64,000 nt of DNA from Phragmites australis (lineage: Eukaryota > Streptophyta > Magnoliopsida > Poales > Poaceae). Each line of letters begins with the position of its first letter. The first letter of the stretch is position 1. A program made the translations under genes and the position numbers. Shown here piece after piece: positions 1 to 13,107 of the stretch. The notes under the pieces are model-generated. The model ran no database searches. It had not been told where the DNA came from and worked only from the letters and a program-made list of their open reading frames with translations. The stretch is from the NCBI RefSeq assembly GCF_958298935.1, contig NC_084942.1, forward strand, positions 6,889,501 through 6,953,500, read 5' to 3'.

Positions 1-300
1 TTATAACATTCAACAATTGCTATTGCAACATCTCAAAACACATATTGCAACATCCCAAAAACTAGCAATATTTAAAACTATCTATGAAAACACTCAATCA
101 AACAATTTTACAACAACCATAAGCCTGCAACGTTCAAAAAGTGTAACTGCAATATTCTTGAAGTATGAATACAACGTCTAAAAACTAGAACAGAAAAGTA
201 CAAAAGGCTGCAACAACCCGATAACAAGTTTGCAACAACTGAAGTAAGCAGTTGCAACAAATGAAGAGTCCAGTTGCAACACCTCCTTGTTGGGTCTCCA
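1..300. repeat. AT-rich stretch with dispersed TGCAAC motifs
   Basis: The motif TTGCAAC or TGCAAC recurs at irregular spacing (near 16, 46, 126, 208, 230, 255 and 274). No coding potential or terminal repeat is visible. It looks like the edge of a repetitive element that continues left of the window. From 300 to 715 I see only short overlapping open frames with no recognisable product. Confidence 0.35.
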
Positions 301-717
301 TCTAGTAAAATTTGGCAATCTCAGACCACGATGGCGACAAATCGAGGCTACTACGACCTCTTCATGCAAGTGACCATCACTTTCTTGAGTTCTCTGCTGC
401 AACGCAGCCTTCATCGGGCATGCGCAGGGGGAGGAAGGGGCCTGGACTAGAGTGCAAGAGCAAGCTACACTCGACTGGAGATGATGGCCACAACATTGCC
501 TTGTCGAGGTCTCTATCTCACTAAATCCAGTGAACTCTAGCCACGATGACACCAAATCAAGGGAGCTCCGGCCTCTTCACCGCAAGGTCTTGTGGCCCCA
601 CAACCTTCCTCGAGCGCATGCAGGGGAGAGAGGGGGGGCGAGGTTGGGGGAGACAGGGAGTTGGAGGCTATGGGCCATGGCATGTTGTGGTCTGGTGCTC
701 TTGATGGAGAATTGGCG

Positions 718-1095
718 ACATGGAGTTGAGAGCAAGGTAGGAGACAACTGATGAGGATGAGAACTACTAGTTGATGGCTGGACGGACGTGAGCTGTTTAT
801 TGTTTTTGGTTGCTAGAAACTTTGGGTCTGGTCTTAGCTAAGCATGGGGAACACGTGTGCACCAGGTCCAAAAACGAAGATTACCAGTGCATCGGGGCAT
901 TGGAGGCATGGAGTTGAGAGTAGGGTGGGAGACAACTGATGAGGATGAGAACTACTAGTTGATGCTTGGATGGACGTGAGCTATTTATTATTTTTTGTTG
1001 CTAGAAACTTTGGATCTGGTCTTAGATAAGCATGGGGAACACATGTGCACTGGGTTCAAAAACAGAGATTGCCGGTGCACTGGGGCCGTCCGTTT
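718..1095. repeat. Two-copy tandem duplication, unit about 190 bp
   Basis: The segment starting CATGGAGTTGAGAG at 718 starts again at about 909. Both copies continue through the same landmarks: GGAGACAACTGATGAGG, then GAACTACTAGTTGATG, then the stretch ending near GCATGGGGAACAC. The copies differ by scattered substitutions, so the duplication is not recent. No gene is recognisable; the DNA from 1100 to 1380 is unassigned. Confidence 0.7.
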
Positions 1096-1389
1096 CATCA
1101 AACTACAGCAGATGGCAGATGATGCATCCGAGAGCGAATTGCTCGTATCAGACGTAAGAGTCTGAGCATTTCCGTATATCAATTGATACATGTCTCTTTT
1201 TTTACGAGTATAAGTTGGATGTGCACACACCACGCTCATGCTCACGTTGATGTGCCATGGTGTAACTCATGCAGGACCTGCTATTAGGGTTAAACTCTCT
1301 GGGTTTGCAAGATAGTGTTTGGTTTTATATGTCTTTCATTTTTATGTTTCCTTGTGGGATGATGTTCAGGGCATCACCTTAAATCTGGA

Positions 1390-2170
1390 AGCCCAAATAC
1401 AATAGTACGGAGGTGGACAAAAGATGATGTTTATACCATAAAGAGTGCCTACAACATTCAATTTCTAAGAGCTATGAGGAAACCACACATATTGCCAATA
1501 TTGAAAGCTAAATTAGAGCCTAAGTGTAAATTTTTCTCTTGGGTGCTCTTGCTAAGAAAGCTCCTAACAACAAATAATTTGGCAAAGAGATGATGGCCAC
1601 ATGATTAGACATGTAAACTATGATATGTGGAAAATAAAACACCAACACACTTATGCAAAGATAGTACTTTCACAAAGGAAGTATGGAAAGAAGTCACTAC
1701 TTGGACGGGCTTTTTTCTCAATTGCCAGAATTCTCTGAAGCCGCAACGGTGAACACTTGGTGGCACAAGGCACGGAGGAAGATTGATGCTCCACTTCGAA
1801 ATGAGTTTGACGATATGGTAATCTACTTTTGGTGGAACATATGGAAAGAAAGAAATCCAAGAATCTTTCAAACTGAGTGGTTTTCTGTGGTGCAAGTTGG
1901 TTTTAAGGTGAAGGAGGATATTGACCAGAGACGTCTTGCCTTTCGACACGATTCAAGTGATCTGCCCTCCTCGTTTAGCCTTTCCTCCTAAGGATAGCCA
2001 CATGTTGGTTTTGCTCTTTTCCAACTCTGGTAGATGAGTTTATATTGCATTGTGGTTGTGTGGGGGGAGAGGCTTGTAAGCAAGTGATTCCGGACTTTTG
2101 TCCTTTTGTAACCTCTTTTTTTCTTTTAATATAAAATCGGTAATCTTCTTGTTGTCCTTTCAAAAAAAAA
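1390..2170 (+). mobile_element. 3' end of a LINE (L1-like) retrotransposon, degenerate
   Basis: From about 1409 the plus strand reads RRWTKDDVYTIKSAY followed by a KCKFFSWVLLLRKLLT-like stretch, which is typical of the zf-RVT region at the C-terminus of plant LINE ORF2. It stops in frame near 1588. A second frame (1683-1991) reads WWHKARRKIDAPLRNEF and WWNIWKERNPRIF, the usual end of such ORFs, so at least one frameshift separates the pieces. An A-run at 2161-2169 after an AT-rich 3' tail fits the 3' terminus. The 5' part is absent, as expected for a truncated LINE insertion. Assigned by motif recognition only. Confidence 0.75.
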
Positions 2171-3190
2171 TTATGTTTGGTTAGGTAAATGGAATCGATT
2201 CAGTTTTCAATGAACTCAAAATGTCTTCATGCTTGTTTGGAATGCTCTAAAGTAACTTCTAACTGCATCCAATATACATCTTGTTGAATATTTCCAAAAT
2301 CATAAAAGAACAACAAAAAGATGAGAATTTTGATTTTTCTTTTGCTAAATCAGAAAAAGTGCAATGGGGTTGTCCTACTTAAAGTTGTTTTTAGAGCATC
2401 TATAACATCCACATAGACATAATACAAGCAACCAAACACTACTTTAATGAACGTTAATTCATAATTATTGAAACTTTTTAATTTAAAAATACAAACTTCT
2501 AATTTAAATTCCAAAACTTTAATTTGAGTTATGAAAGTTAAATTCCAACTTGAACTGAGGAAATCGAGGCACATCGAAGTTAATTCTGGCGAGAGACTTC
2601 GGATAACCAAGCAAGAAAAGTGAAGCAACTAGGAAACAAGAAATTCATGCATGCACACTTTCCCGATCAACAAATTCATGGAATTTGTCTTGTTGGATTG
2701 GGAGTTCCTATCTATGCTCCATCTGTTCAACGAACTTGCTATGCTTGCATTTTCCATGAGGAAGCAAGTTCATTGCCCCTGTCCTGAAAACAAGATCATG
2801 TATACTTGTATTCGGTGTTCTCCCAAAATGAGATATGAATTTACCTATTTTCTTTTTAAAAAATACACATGTAATGAAGGATTAATTGAATCAAGTAAGG
2901 GAAATATGAAATCCTCAAAACAAAATAAATTACTGAATCACCTTTTGTTCGAATGCTCGCTATACTAATTAGCAATTAATTGTGATATGAGTATATAAAA
3001 TGATGTTACCTATTAGCTTTTCTCCGAAACCTCTGCATCAACCCCCTTGAACCCTTTTTGCGTATTTACATTCCGGTAACAGACGTAGCATCTATCACAG
3101 CCCCAAGTAAGATCTAATCGCAGACGTAGCATCTATCACAGACAGATAGTTCATAATACAAATTTATCATGGATTCAGTCTTACGAATGG
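2171..3190. other. No recognisable gene
   Basis: AT-rich DNA with short open frames on both strands (the longest plus frame is about 105 codons, 2651-2968). None shows a domain, signal peptide or codon pattern that would support a gene. A short phrase (GCAGACGTAGCATCTATCACAG) occurs twice around 3080-3142. Confidence 0.4.
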
Positions 3191-3194
3191 TTAA

Positions 3195-4793
3195 GCAAAT
3201 GCTATTCCCCTGGCGGCCCCTTCGTCGTCTCTGAGGCCACCCCTAGAGGCCCTCCCCACTGCGTTCTGGAGCAGGCGTTGCCGCCACCCGTCTGCTAGAG
3301 ATGACGGTAGCGGTCGGCGATGGGGCCAAGTAGTGGCCGTCACGGTGCTCCCCCTTCCCCTCTTTCCCCCTCTCTCCCTCCGCTCTACTCTTCCTCTCCT
3401 CTCTCCTTTGATGGAACGCCAACGAGATTTGGCAGATCGGCACATGCTCAGGCCTAATATGCTGTTTTGGAGGCTGGATCTGCGGATCTACGGGTGGGCA
3501 GCCAATTCTACGCCCTATCGATGATGGGCACGTGTGGGTGGCTGCTCTTGCGCTCCACTGCTGTGCTGTGTTGTGACAGCGAGCCGTGCTATGCTACGCT
3601 GCCATGCTGAGCTGCGTGGTCGTGTTGTGTTGCGCCGTCGTGTCGTGCTTCACGACCGTGTCATGCTATGCTGTGCCACCGTGCCGAGCTGCACAGCCAT
3701 GCCGTGCTATGCTGCGCCACCGTGCCGAGCTGCACAGCCATGCTGTGCTACGCCCATCGTGTTGTGTTGTGTTGTGCCGACCGTGACGTGCTTCTGGAGC
3801 AGTGCGTTGTCCTGGTCCTTCTGGTGCGGTGCTAGAGCAGCCGGTAGGCACAGTTCTGTGTTCTTCTTAGAGACCACGTGTGGTGGCTTGAGTGGCAACG
3901 GTGACGGTGAAGGTCACATCTGTGTGTGGTGACGACGAGTGGCCATAGGCACATGGTGACATTGCACATGTTTGACCGCTTGCTGCTGCAACTGTTGGTC
4001 TCTATGGTTGTGTTGCCACCCCGTCTCTCCGTCGCTCGGGCTCCTCCCCTTACCGGACCTGCTATTCCGCAGATCTGGCCCGCAAGGAGCCTTTCAGTGA
4101 ACATGAGGCTATGGGGTCGTGTACTCTTGTGAAGATGGTGGCTGCAGCAGGGTGGCACGCTCACTGTCAGGCTATCTTTACAAGTGGATGGGCTAGGGAG
4201 CCCAGGGTGAAAGCCTAGCCTAGTTTTGCCGGTGCCGACAATGGCGACACCCTTGGGCACCGTCCCCCTCCATAGAGGAGTCTGTCAATGTGGCTTCCCT
4301 TCCCACCTCAATGGGCTCTTTCGGGTGTAAACCTAGTCTATGCTTTGGATCAGTGATGGCGGCGTCATTGGTGTCGTGTCTTTTTTGGAGGCATCGTCTT
4401 GGAGGATCATCACTGTGATTTGATGACTGTCACTTGGGTGATGTGCGATTATGATAGACGGCGAAGTTTGTACACGCCTAGTCTCGTTAGGGGCTTGTTG
4501 CAACGTGGTAAGGGTTTTTCGTAGGAAGTTAGGGATGTTATGCTGCTAACATGGCAAGTTTGACAACAATGACCCACGTTGGACTCTTAGGTTGTGTTTG
4601 TTTGGGTATGTGGTAGTGCATCATTTTGGTTACCGGTGGTCGTAGTATTTCCATAGTTGGGGTTTTTGCCGGTTTCCTTTAATTAATCATGTGATTGTAT
4701 GGTTTTTTCTCTGGTTTATCTCATAAACTAGATCAATTCTATTTTTTATGATAAAATCAACAAATTTTGTGCCGTTGTTTCGAAAAAAAAGTT
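3195..4793 (+). mobile_element. Probable non-LTR element 3' region with low-complexity insert
   Basis: The stretch 3195-4300 is GC-rich, and 3534-3790 is a simple TGC/GTG-rich tract. Within it a unit of about 41 bp (starting near GCGCCACCGTGCCGAGCTGC) occurs twice at 3675-3757. The right part, 4440-4793, ends in a T-rich and AT-rich tail and a run of A at 4784-4791 after TTTCG, which resembles the 3' tail of a plant LINE. No reverse transcriptase motif is visible, so the assignment rests on the tail alone and is weak. Confidence 0.35.
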
Positions 4794-4866
4794 TTACTAT
4801 TCGTAATACCCGGTCTATACAAAGTCATTTGTCATTCTTTTTCATACTGAAGCCATCGGGAGCCGG

Positions 4867-4879
4867 GGGGGGGGGGGGG
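4867..4879. repeat. Poly-G run
   Basis: An uninterrupted G homopolymer of roughly 13-15 bases follows GAGCC. Such runs are slippage-prone and their exact length may be a sequencing or assembly artefact. Confidence 0.8.
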
Positions 4880-4880
4880 A

Positions 4881-6499
4881 CAACTTATCCAATTAACCCA
4901 CCTGAATAAATTCTATATGCACGGCTTTGTCGTTACACGCGAAATTTATTTCATATTTTAATCGTTGACGTCGATAAACATGAGCTGTATGTGCTCGGTG
5001 ATACGGGATAATACTTCAATGACACTTGTGCTTGTATAGTTAACTAATTAAACTTGTCAAAGGCTTGCTAGATTCCCTGTATCTAAGCTGGCTTTGCTAG
5101 ATTGCCTGTATCTAAGCTGCAGGTCAAAACCCTACACTGATACAAAAACGTCAGCTTCTCCCCTCGCTTTGAACTTGGACACGGTCTCCAAATGTGAATT
5201 TAATCGCCAATTCCTACTGCAATATATTCTTGAGACCTACGAAAATTGGTATGATATTGTAAAAGTATTTTCGACACACAAGTCTAGTCCTATATATCAC
5301 TGTCATGTCGCCTATGAAAATATTCTTTAGGATATTTTATTGAAGTCGAATAATTTCACTATAGTACTGTAAGATGGAACTTAGACAGTAGGAATAATTA
5401 GTAGAGCAGAGCCCTTGTGGACATTTATATAATAATAGCCTTTAACCCGTGCGATGCATGGGCTATATATAAAAAGTGTAATATTTTTCAATAGATGCCA
5501 CCATAATGATAACCCATGTTGGAAAATAGAATGACCGTGTCTTACACATTTGTGATTCGAAGAGCCACTTGGATGGTACTATGCATCCATCTCCTGATTA
5601 TTACAGTTGGGGTACTTCACTTGAAATATGTTAGATGACTAAAATTTCATTATATTTGGATAAAGTGTAGCAGAAGATTAGAAATTTGAATTTAATATTG
5701 GAGGGAAAATTTGAATTTAATCTTAAACCAAGTAAGGTTAAATATTTTTCTTAAAAAGAAAGTTAGATGAGATATTAAAACTGCAAATAGCATGGATCTG
5801 AAAGTACTAAGTGGAATTTTCAGACTATAAAGGAACTACAACTCAGATTGGAGAAAAGAGGCATATGAATTGCGAACCTTCTACTTGGAAACTTCAAGGT
5901 ATAAGGACGCAGAATTTGTTTGGCGTTCTAGAATAGGAAGAAAATTAATTGGGCACATATCTTCAAATTCAGTTTTGAATTCAGCAAAAGTTGGAATAAG
6001 GCGATTTTTGTTTTAAAATATGAACTCGCAACATAAATATGTGTTGTTATCACAACTATTGTTAACTTTCAATTATGATATTCTTTATATTACATATGTT
6101 TTATAAACCCTAGTAGAACACTCAGACCCACACACACATCGTCTACTAAACACTGGAGATACGAAGCTTGGAGATTAACGGAGTCACTACAAGTACCTCG
6201 CTATCGAAGGGTATGCCACTTACTATTAAAAGAAAATTCTGCTTTAGTGAGACACACAATGAGTAAACCTAGAGTTTGATCCTTGATTGGTAGGGATACA
6301 ACTGTCTCCACTAACTAACCAAGCCAAGGCTTGGTTCTTCTTTATATTACATATGTGAGGCTCTGTGAACTGGAAACTACTTTTCAAACTTATATATTAT
6401 ATACAATTATATATGAGAACAAAGTCCTCGATTTGCACTATTCCATGTTTATTTATACTCCAGTACCAGCTTTTGGGTACTTTCAGATCTGTTCACTCT
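4881..6499. other. AT-rich intergenic DNA with a small tandem duplication
   Basis: No gene is supported. A unit of about 28 bp (GCTTGCTAGATT...GTATCTAAGCTG) is duplicated in tandem at 5062-5118. At 5437-5460 there is an ACCCGTGCGATGCATGGG phrase, resembling the CCCGTGCGTTGCACGGG motif near the ends of some grass repeats, but no matching second end was found. Bases 6495-6499 (ACTCT) are the left target-site duplication of the solo LTR that follows. Confidence 0.4.
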
Positions 6500-8356
6500 T
6501 GTCGGGACCGGTATAAAGATAGATCAATACATATACTATATATTGAGTAAGGAATCAATCTCAATATATAGAGACTTAATAGATAATAGCAAAAACACAA
6601 TATCACAACTTAACTTAATTATCCGATATTACAAAGGGACCTTCGAGGGTCAAAAAAGCAAATAAAATCGCAGCTAGCGCATATTCTTTATTTTACATCT
6701 CCCACAGACATTCGATGTAGAGCACTACCTCAGAATACGTCTTCCTTAGAGTAGTCCTCAGAATTCTCCCTGACCGAGCATTATGGTTATAGCAAGTGTG
6801 AGTACGTCTTGTACTCCGTAAGTTGTGGTAAAAGAATAAAATGAAGGTATTCAAAATAATAAGGCTTATAGGAGCTTATCTGCATAAAGGTAAAATTTAA
6901 CAAAATATATAATAAAGGTGGAATTAAATATTGAATGTAAACAAACTCAAGAATTAACCTCCTTGATATAAACCACCTCAAACATGATTCCCGCAACCAT
7001 AAATGAACCAACAAACCAAGATTATCCAAAATCATTGTATTCTAATCATATGTGGCATTCCACGCCACTGATGACCATGAGCACGGCTAATTAATCAATT
7101 TAACACTCTACAGAGGTTGTACACTTTACCCACAAGATATGTCATTCCGTTTTGCCAAGTATCCATTGGTCAACGAAAAACTCTTACACACTTCTGAGGT
7201 GTGCACTAGGAATCCACTGCAAGGCCTTTACAAAGTTTCTTCCAACATGTGTCTACCCGCTAAAGTTTCATTATCGCGTGAATATTAACCTCAACAATAG
7301 AAGCCACCTCTTGCACCATATAGTTCCAGGGAAATTTCATCAGTTCTCCGTTCCACCCTATAGTCTACACTGTGTTAGGAGAAAACTAATTAGTTGGTCA
7401 GGTCCATCCCATACCAGGCTAGTGGTTGTACTGTAAAGCTCGATTCGATCGCACTATGAACTGGTCATTAATATGGTCTGGGCAAGACCGTCAGTATCCA
7501 ACATAGGGAAATCACCAATTATCCGACAAAGTCTACAATGTACCTGGAACACATCATAAGCAAACTAGCATGCCAAACTTGTCCACACCCTAAGTTCCAT
7601 GTTACTAAAATATTATCACAATTTTATCTCGTTGCATAGAACCATTATCAAAATTATTATACCAAGTGTTATGATCTAATTTCCCAACAAAGGCTAAGCA
7701 ATACTACCCTTGATCTCACCAAAACTGAGCCGATAAGGTAGATATGAGAAAAACTAAGTTAAACCTATCTTAGGTTTACCATCAATAATTGTAAGTGTGC
7801 AACTTTATAAAACAAAAATGTTTATAAATCTTAGGAGCAAAATGCATCAAGGATAACTTGCCCTCACTCTAGTGCTCAGCGGGATCCTCGAACTCCTGGT
7901 CCTGGAAACATGCAAACTCCTTCTCCTAGATGTCGGAATCTAATCATAAAATAAAATAAGGCAATAAACACCAAGAACCAAGAAAGAGATAAAATCACAC
8001 AAGATAGTTCGATTTATTATTTTCATGTTTTTTAGTGAGTTATTGATGAAGGAAACAATTAGATCACAGTTCCAACGGTGGAGATATGTTTTGGAAGGGT
8101 GAAATGATGGCGTAGGAATTTTCCTAGAATTTTCTAGAGGCTTATGGAAATTTTCTGAATTTTCTAGCAATTATTTAGAATTAAAAAGTTTATTAGAAAC
8201 ACTAAAAATAATTAAAACAGATTATTCAAAATTATTTACTAAAGAAAAACTCATTTTATGATTTATCATAATTGGATACATTTTTCCAAAATTAAAAACA
8301 TTATAGAAAACCTATTTACACATTAAAACAATTATTCTAGATTTATTAAACATTAT

Positions 8357-8544
8357 TCAGAATTCTATCTATTATTTTAATACTAAAACATTTATTTTAT
8401 TAAAGAAAAATATATATAAAGGATTTTGACTATGACTACTGGATAATTATTCAGAATTCTATTTATTATTTTAATAATAAAACATTTATTTTATTAAAGA
8501 AAAATATATATAAAGGATTTTGACTATAACTACTGGATAATTAT
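8357..8544. repeat. 94-bp tandem duplication across an LTR/LTR insertion junction
   Basis: TCAGAATTCTAT starts at 8357 and again at 8451. Units 8357-8450 and 8451-8544 differ at only about three positions. Each unit contains outer-LTR sequence followed by the first 17 or so bases of the nested element (GACTACTGGATAATTAT or AACTACTGGATAATTAT). The duplication therefore happened after the nested element inserted. Confidence 0.85.
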
Positions 8545-11500
8545 CATATTCGGGCACCTTAGTGTTTTATGTAATTCTCAAAACTACTCGGAAGTACCAA
8601 GACGTCTCGTAACTAGGAAGGTCTATCTCCAAGAATAAAAGACTTTGATCAATAGAAGACAAACAGACATATGGTTATTATCCTTAGTGAGTCTTGAACC
8701 TGTCTAAAACCCCCTGTGTGCTCCCCTTGTAATTCGTCTGCTGAAAGCATCTTCTATTTTTCAACAATTTTGTTAGATCGATGATTTACTAATCATCAAT
8801 AGCTGACGCCGTCCATGTAGATCATGACAAAAGGCATTGAAGAGTCTACACATGATATGCCGTCAGGCATCGCCCAAAGCTTCATCGAAAACTAGTTTTT
8901 TGGATGAGGGGTTCTACAACAACTTTACCTCTATTCCTGACGAACAGGTGATCGATCGGGTAGATTTCGGTGACGATTCAAGTGACATGGTAAGTCGATT
9001 TATGGATCAATACACCAAAGATTACGAAATCAAGTTCAAATAACTCGATTGCAAAGAAAATTGTGAATGCCCTATTCACAACAAGTCGTGATCTTCCCCC
9101 GCAATTTTCGACAAATAGATTGTCAAGATACCTACCTGGAGCAATCTGACGAAAAATCTATAATGAATCTACCATCAAGCCAGTTACACAAGCCTTCCAT
9201 GGTGTAATACTCGGATCTTCGACCACTTTTATTTAAGATATCGCTAACCGTTACCTTTGGAAAGCATGTAGAGTCTCGACATGGCAGTTCAACACCAACC
9301 AAGTAAGGAACCTATGAGCTCAAGGATCAAGGTGAACAAGAAGTCTTAGTCGTAACTGCGACCACAACGCCTCGAGATGCAAACCTATAAACTTGGGGGT
9401 TAGGTTCCACGACTAGTTCATAACTCATGTAACAGCGCCTACTTTACCCCCGAAGTAATAAGGGTCATTGCTTATCAGCTTAATCTAGACTATGTTGTTT
9501 GGGTTTAAGATTTTAGGCCTACAATAGCTCGTAGGTCATCAATAAGCTCTATAAGTCCCAAGCATAAGTACTAATAGTATCTTTGTAATAATAAGGATCA
9601 TATTGCCAAAAAAGTCGTTTGAATTCTTTTCTGCCTTATTTGTCCTTCTGTGCATTGTGATGCCTGACAACGGGATATGCCACTTCTCAGGTTCCTCATC
9701 CCAAACACGCACCAAAGGCGGCAGAAAGCTTTTCTCGACCCAAAGGCAATGTGAGCTTTTTTTTTCTTTATTGTGTTTCCTATTTAGACTGTTTACCCGA
9801 AAAATTCTTCGGGGTAGAGAGTCAGGGCTTAACAAGTACTAGGTGCTGAAAACCGAAAATGACATATTGTGTATTCTCTGAAAGCAAATTCCAACGAGAA
9901 GGGAAGGATCATTACATTGTGAATTCAGGTTACGAAAAGGCTTCTTATCGCGTTTCACTAGTGACCGGGGGCTATGATGCCTCCTACTTAAGTGGACATA
10001 AGGCAGGTCATAATAAGCTCTTCGACTAGTGATTAATGCGTCCCAAACTAATTGATGGAAAAAGTCATTAAGGAGATCGCGGTATGTTATCAAATGCATC
10101 CAACACAGAGTATTCCTGTCAAATGCAAAAAACGTTTAAATTCCTACAAGTATAACAAATCTACCAAGTTATTTATTACAGACTGCAGGGTAAAGTTTTA
10201 AGGCAGGATGACCTCAATGTTATCGAAGAAAAAATGACACGAGTGTTGATAAAATCAACACGGTACCAGCAAGCTCTCCGGTGCTATCTTGACTAGAACA
10301 TCCGCAAAAGATCCTTTGAACTAGGAACCTGGTTCTACGACATGTTCAGAGCCAACATAACAGCAACAAGCTATCCCTATTGTGGGAGGGTCTCTGCATG
10401 TTGGTTGAGCCTACTCACCCTTGGTCTCTTAGCAATGATGGATGGATGAGTCTTCGGTAATTCTTGGAACATCGACTAACTCCAAAAGTTTTAGTTGTAA
10501 GTACTAAGAGTAAGTTTACACTAATAAATGTTTATATTTCCCGTAAGTAGTTTGAATCTCTTTGTGTTCTTTTTTATCTTCCTAAATTAAACATCTAGCA
10601 CCTGTAAGACGGGTACACCAGTGGTAAGCTACAATCCGAGCACCTTTACCTATCGCGCGCACTCGGATAAGCCTGGACAAGGTCACACATGAACCAACCT
10701 TAGGAAACAAGAGTTTCTACGACTGGAAGGGAAGTGTGAGCATTCAATTCTTTTCTCTTACCCTGGTCAGCTGATTTATAATGGCCGATCGACAGTTTTT
10801 ATCTTATTATCTTTGACTGTCTATCTAAGTTTTTTCAGATGACCAATCGAGGTTAGATGAATACAATATACCAAGAGCTAACGATAACATATTGTGCGTG
10901 TGCCAAAACAATTTCCTTCACGTGGGGACGATGTTTTAAGTTATGACCTTGCAGGTTGTGATAAAGGTTCCTTATCGCTTCCCTGAGTGCCCGGGGCTAC
11001 AACGCCTCCCACTCATATGGGACCTAGGGCTCACCCAATTAAGCTCTCCGATTAGTGATGAAGATATCCTACCCTAGCCGAAGGAGGAAGTGAGTAACAC
11101 TAAGTATGTTAGGTTGTCATTATCTCCTCGGTATCGAGTTCCTAAGAAGTCCCACCGATTTCATTTACATTCTTTTTATTTTTTACTAACAAAAGAATAA
11201 GTTTTTATTCCTAAGCATAGGTTACAGAAGAAAGTCTAAGCGTACTCGGTGATTCTTCGACTAGCCACCGCGACGGTTTAGAGTACTACTTGGAGCTATG
11301 ATCGTCAATGTCAGGGTCCCATCACATTTTTTGTTCGGGTTTTCTTCCAGTGCACGCGGGGGCTGTTGGTATGAAATACTAGGAGAGCTGGCGCACTACA
11401 TCGACAAAGGCCCTTAGTTTCCCAACATCATCTTTATCTTTTGCCAGAAAAGGAGGAAATAATATTTTCACCACCACGTAAAACTTCCACTCCGACGGTC

Positions 11501-12302
11501 CAACTTTTGAACCTGGTGAGTGATGAGTCTTATCCCCCCTATACATTTTTCAAGGCCGAGGCGCTATTTTTGGGCTGATCAAACAACCTACTCGGATGGA
11601 ACACCTTCTTGAGGAGTCACCTAAGAACTCGGAGGCATTTAGAATCCTGATTAGATGATCTGAGAACCCAGAGAACCCAGTTAGACACATCATCCTACTT
11701 GGAAACTCAAGTCTTACTCGATGACGCGGTCGAACAAAATGCCTATCTTTGCTGGCCGCGTACTTAACACGTCGAAGCCTCATTTCACATACTGGTTGGG
11801 GGCTTAAAGATGACTACTGGATATTACCATATCTGGGCATCCCAGGGTTTCCCTTAATTCTCGAAGCATATATTTATCTTTAGAAAGGGGGTCCCTAGAA
11901 GAAAGAAAACTACCCGCATGTACCCAAGGTGTCCCGTTACTGGGAAGGTCTATCTCCAAGAATAGAAATAAGGATTGGATTGCAGAGCATGAATGGCACC
12001 CCCATATATATGGAACCAAGGGGCCCTATGGAGGACAAGTGATTTTGAGTCATTGGAAGCCCATACAAGCCAATAGAAGGCAAGAAAGAAGCCACCAACT
12101 AGGTTTAGATTCATCTAGCCTAGCTATACCCTCTTATAACATGCTCTGATCAATACAAGACAAATATGATTTAGGGTTATTATTCGAAGGGAGGTCCGAA
12201 CCTATCTAAAAATCCATATGTAATCCCCTTGTAATTCGTCTACTCAAAGCATCCCCTATTATTTAACAAGTTTGTTAGATCAGCGGTTTACCAATCGTTG
12301 AT
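8527..12302 (+). mobile_element. Nested non-coding LTR retrotransposon (plus orientation)
   Basis: The 5' LTR (8527-8800) and 3' LTR (11811-12302) share their start (TRACTACTGGATA), the block GGAAGGTCTATCTCCAAGAAT, the block CTTGTAATTCGTCTRCT, and their ends (TTAGATCRRYGRTTTACYAATC). The 5' LTR lacks about 170 bp present in the 3' LTR, including a TATA-like CCATATATATGG near 11998-12012. After the 5' LTR comes CTGACGCCGTCCATGTAGATC (8803-8823), related to the GGCGCCGTC-type primer site of many grass gypsy elements. A G-rich tract (GTTGGGGGCTTAAAGA, 11795-11810) precedes the 3' LTR. The 3 kb between them shows no gag or pol; repeated GGGGCTAYRAYGCCTCC phrases occur at 9967-9983 and 10990-11007. 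The target duplication could not be resolved. Confidence 0.75.
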
Positions 12303-13050
12303 AGATTTATAGAGTTATTAAAGATTTTTCCTAATTTTTATTATTAAGAAAATCCTATTTTTAAATTTATCAATTTTTATGAATTATTTTCCTAAAGAAA
12401 AAGAGGATTATGACATCAACTGGCGTCAGCAAAGAGAATTACAAGAAAAGGGAAAAGGCTAAGCTAATGTGGCATGCCACGTAGGACAGAGGACTGATGT
12501 GGCCTATCCATGTAGGACGAGAACGCCGATGTTTACCTCGGATCTAGCTGGAAGACGACAATGGCAGTGGTTTGGTGCGTCGATGCTGAGAGGCGGAACG
12601 GGACGCGGGGGTGATGACAAACACGTTTTGGGGGCATGTCGACGTTGGGGAGCGGCCTAGCGACGGTGAGGCTTTGTGCAACGGCGCTCTGAGCTTGGTG
12701 AGGGTGCTCTTGGGTGACACTAGCGCAATGGGAAGTGAGGGGAAATGGTGCAGAAGGCTCTGGGATGCCAATGGGGGTCTCAGGGTGGGGGTATTTATAC
12801 CCAGAGAGCACAAATTCATTTTTGTTAGGCTTGGGGGCACCGGTGAGAAATCCGCGGTCAATTTCCATACCTCGTGCTTCAAATCCGACCGCGATTGCTC
12901 CTCCTGTCCTACCTCTTGACTGGGTTTCCATGTTTGCAGACACATGGGACTTCCCTTCATTTCTCGGTGCAGGATTGACAGGTGTGACATAGAGAGGGGA
13001 AAAAGGAAAGGGGACGCGGGAAGGGAGACGAATTTGACGGGTGGAGCTGG

Positions 13051-13053
<3 letters not shown>

Positions 13054-13104
<51 letters not shown>
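13054..13104. repeat. (GA)n microsatellite inside solo LTR A
   Basis: About 25 uninterrupted GA units. The homologous LTR at 23223-26418 has no equivalent long GA tract, so this expansion belongs to copy A. A G homopolymer follows at about 13231-13246. Confidence 0.95.

Positions 13105-13107
<3 letters not shown>

Noticed and set aside
3534..3932. A Cys-rich open frame (many CC and CYA residues) as a small secreted protein
   Set aside because: It comes from a TGC/GTG simple-sequence tract with an internal 41-bp duplication.
5437..5460. A possible Helitron 5' motif (ACCCGTGCGATGCATGGG)
   Set aside because: No CTRR 3' end with a hairpin and no Rep/helicase sequence was found; the same kind of phrase at 30273 is equally unsupported.
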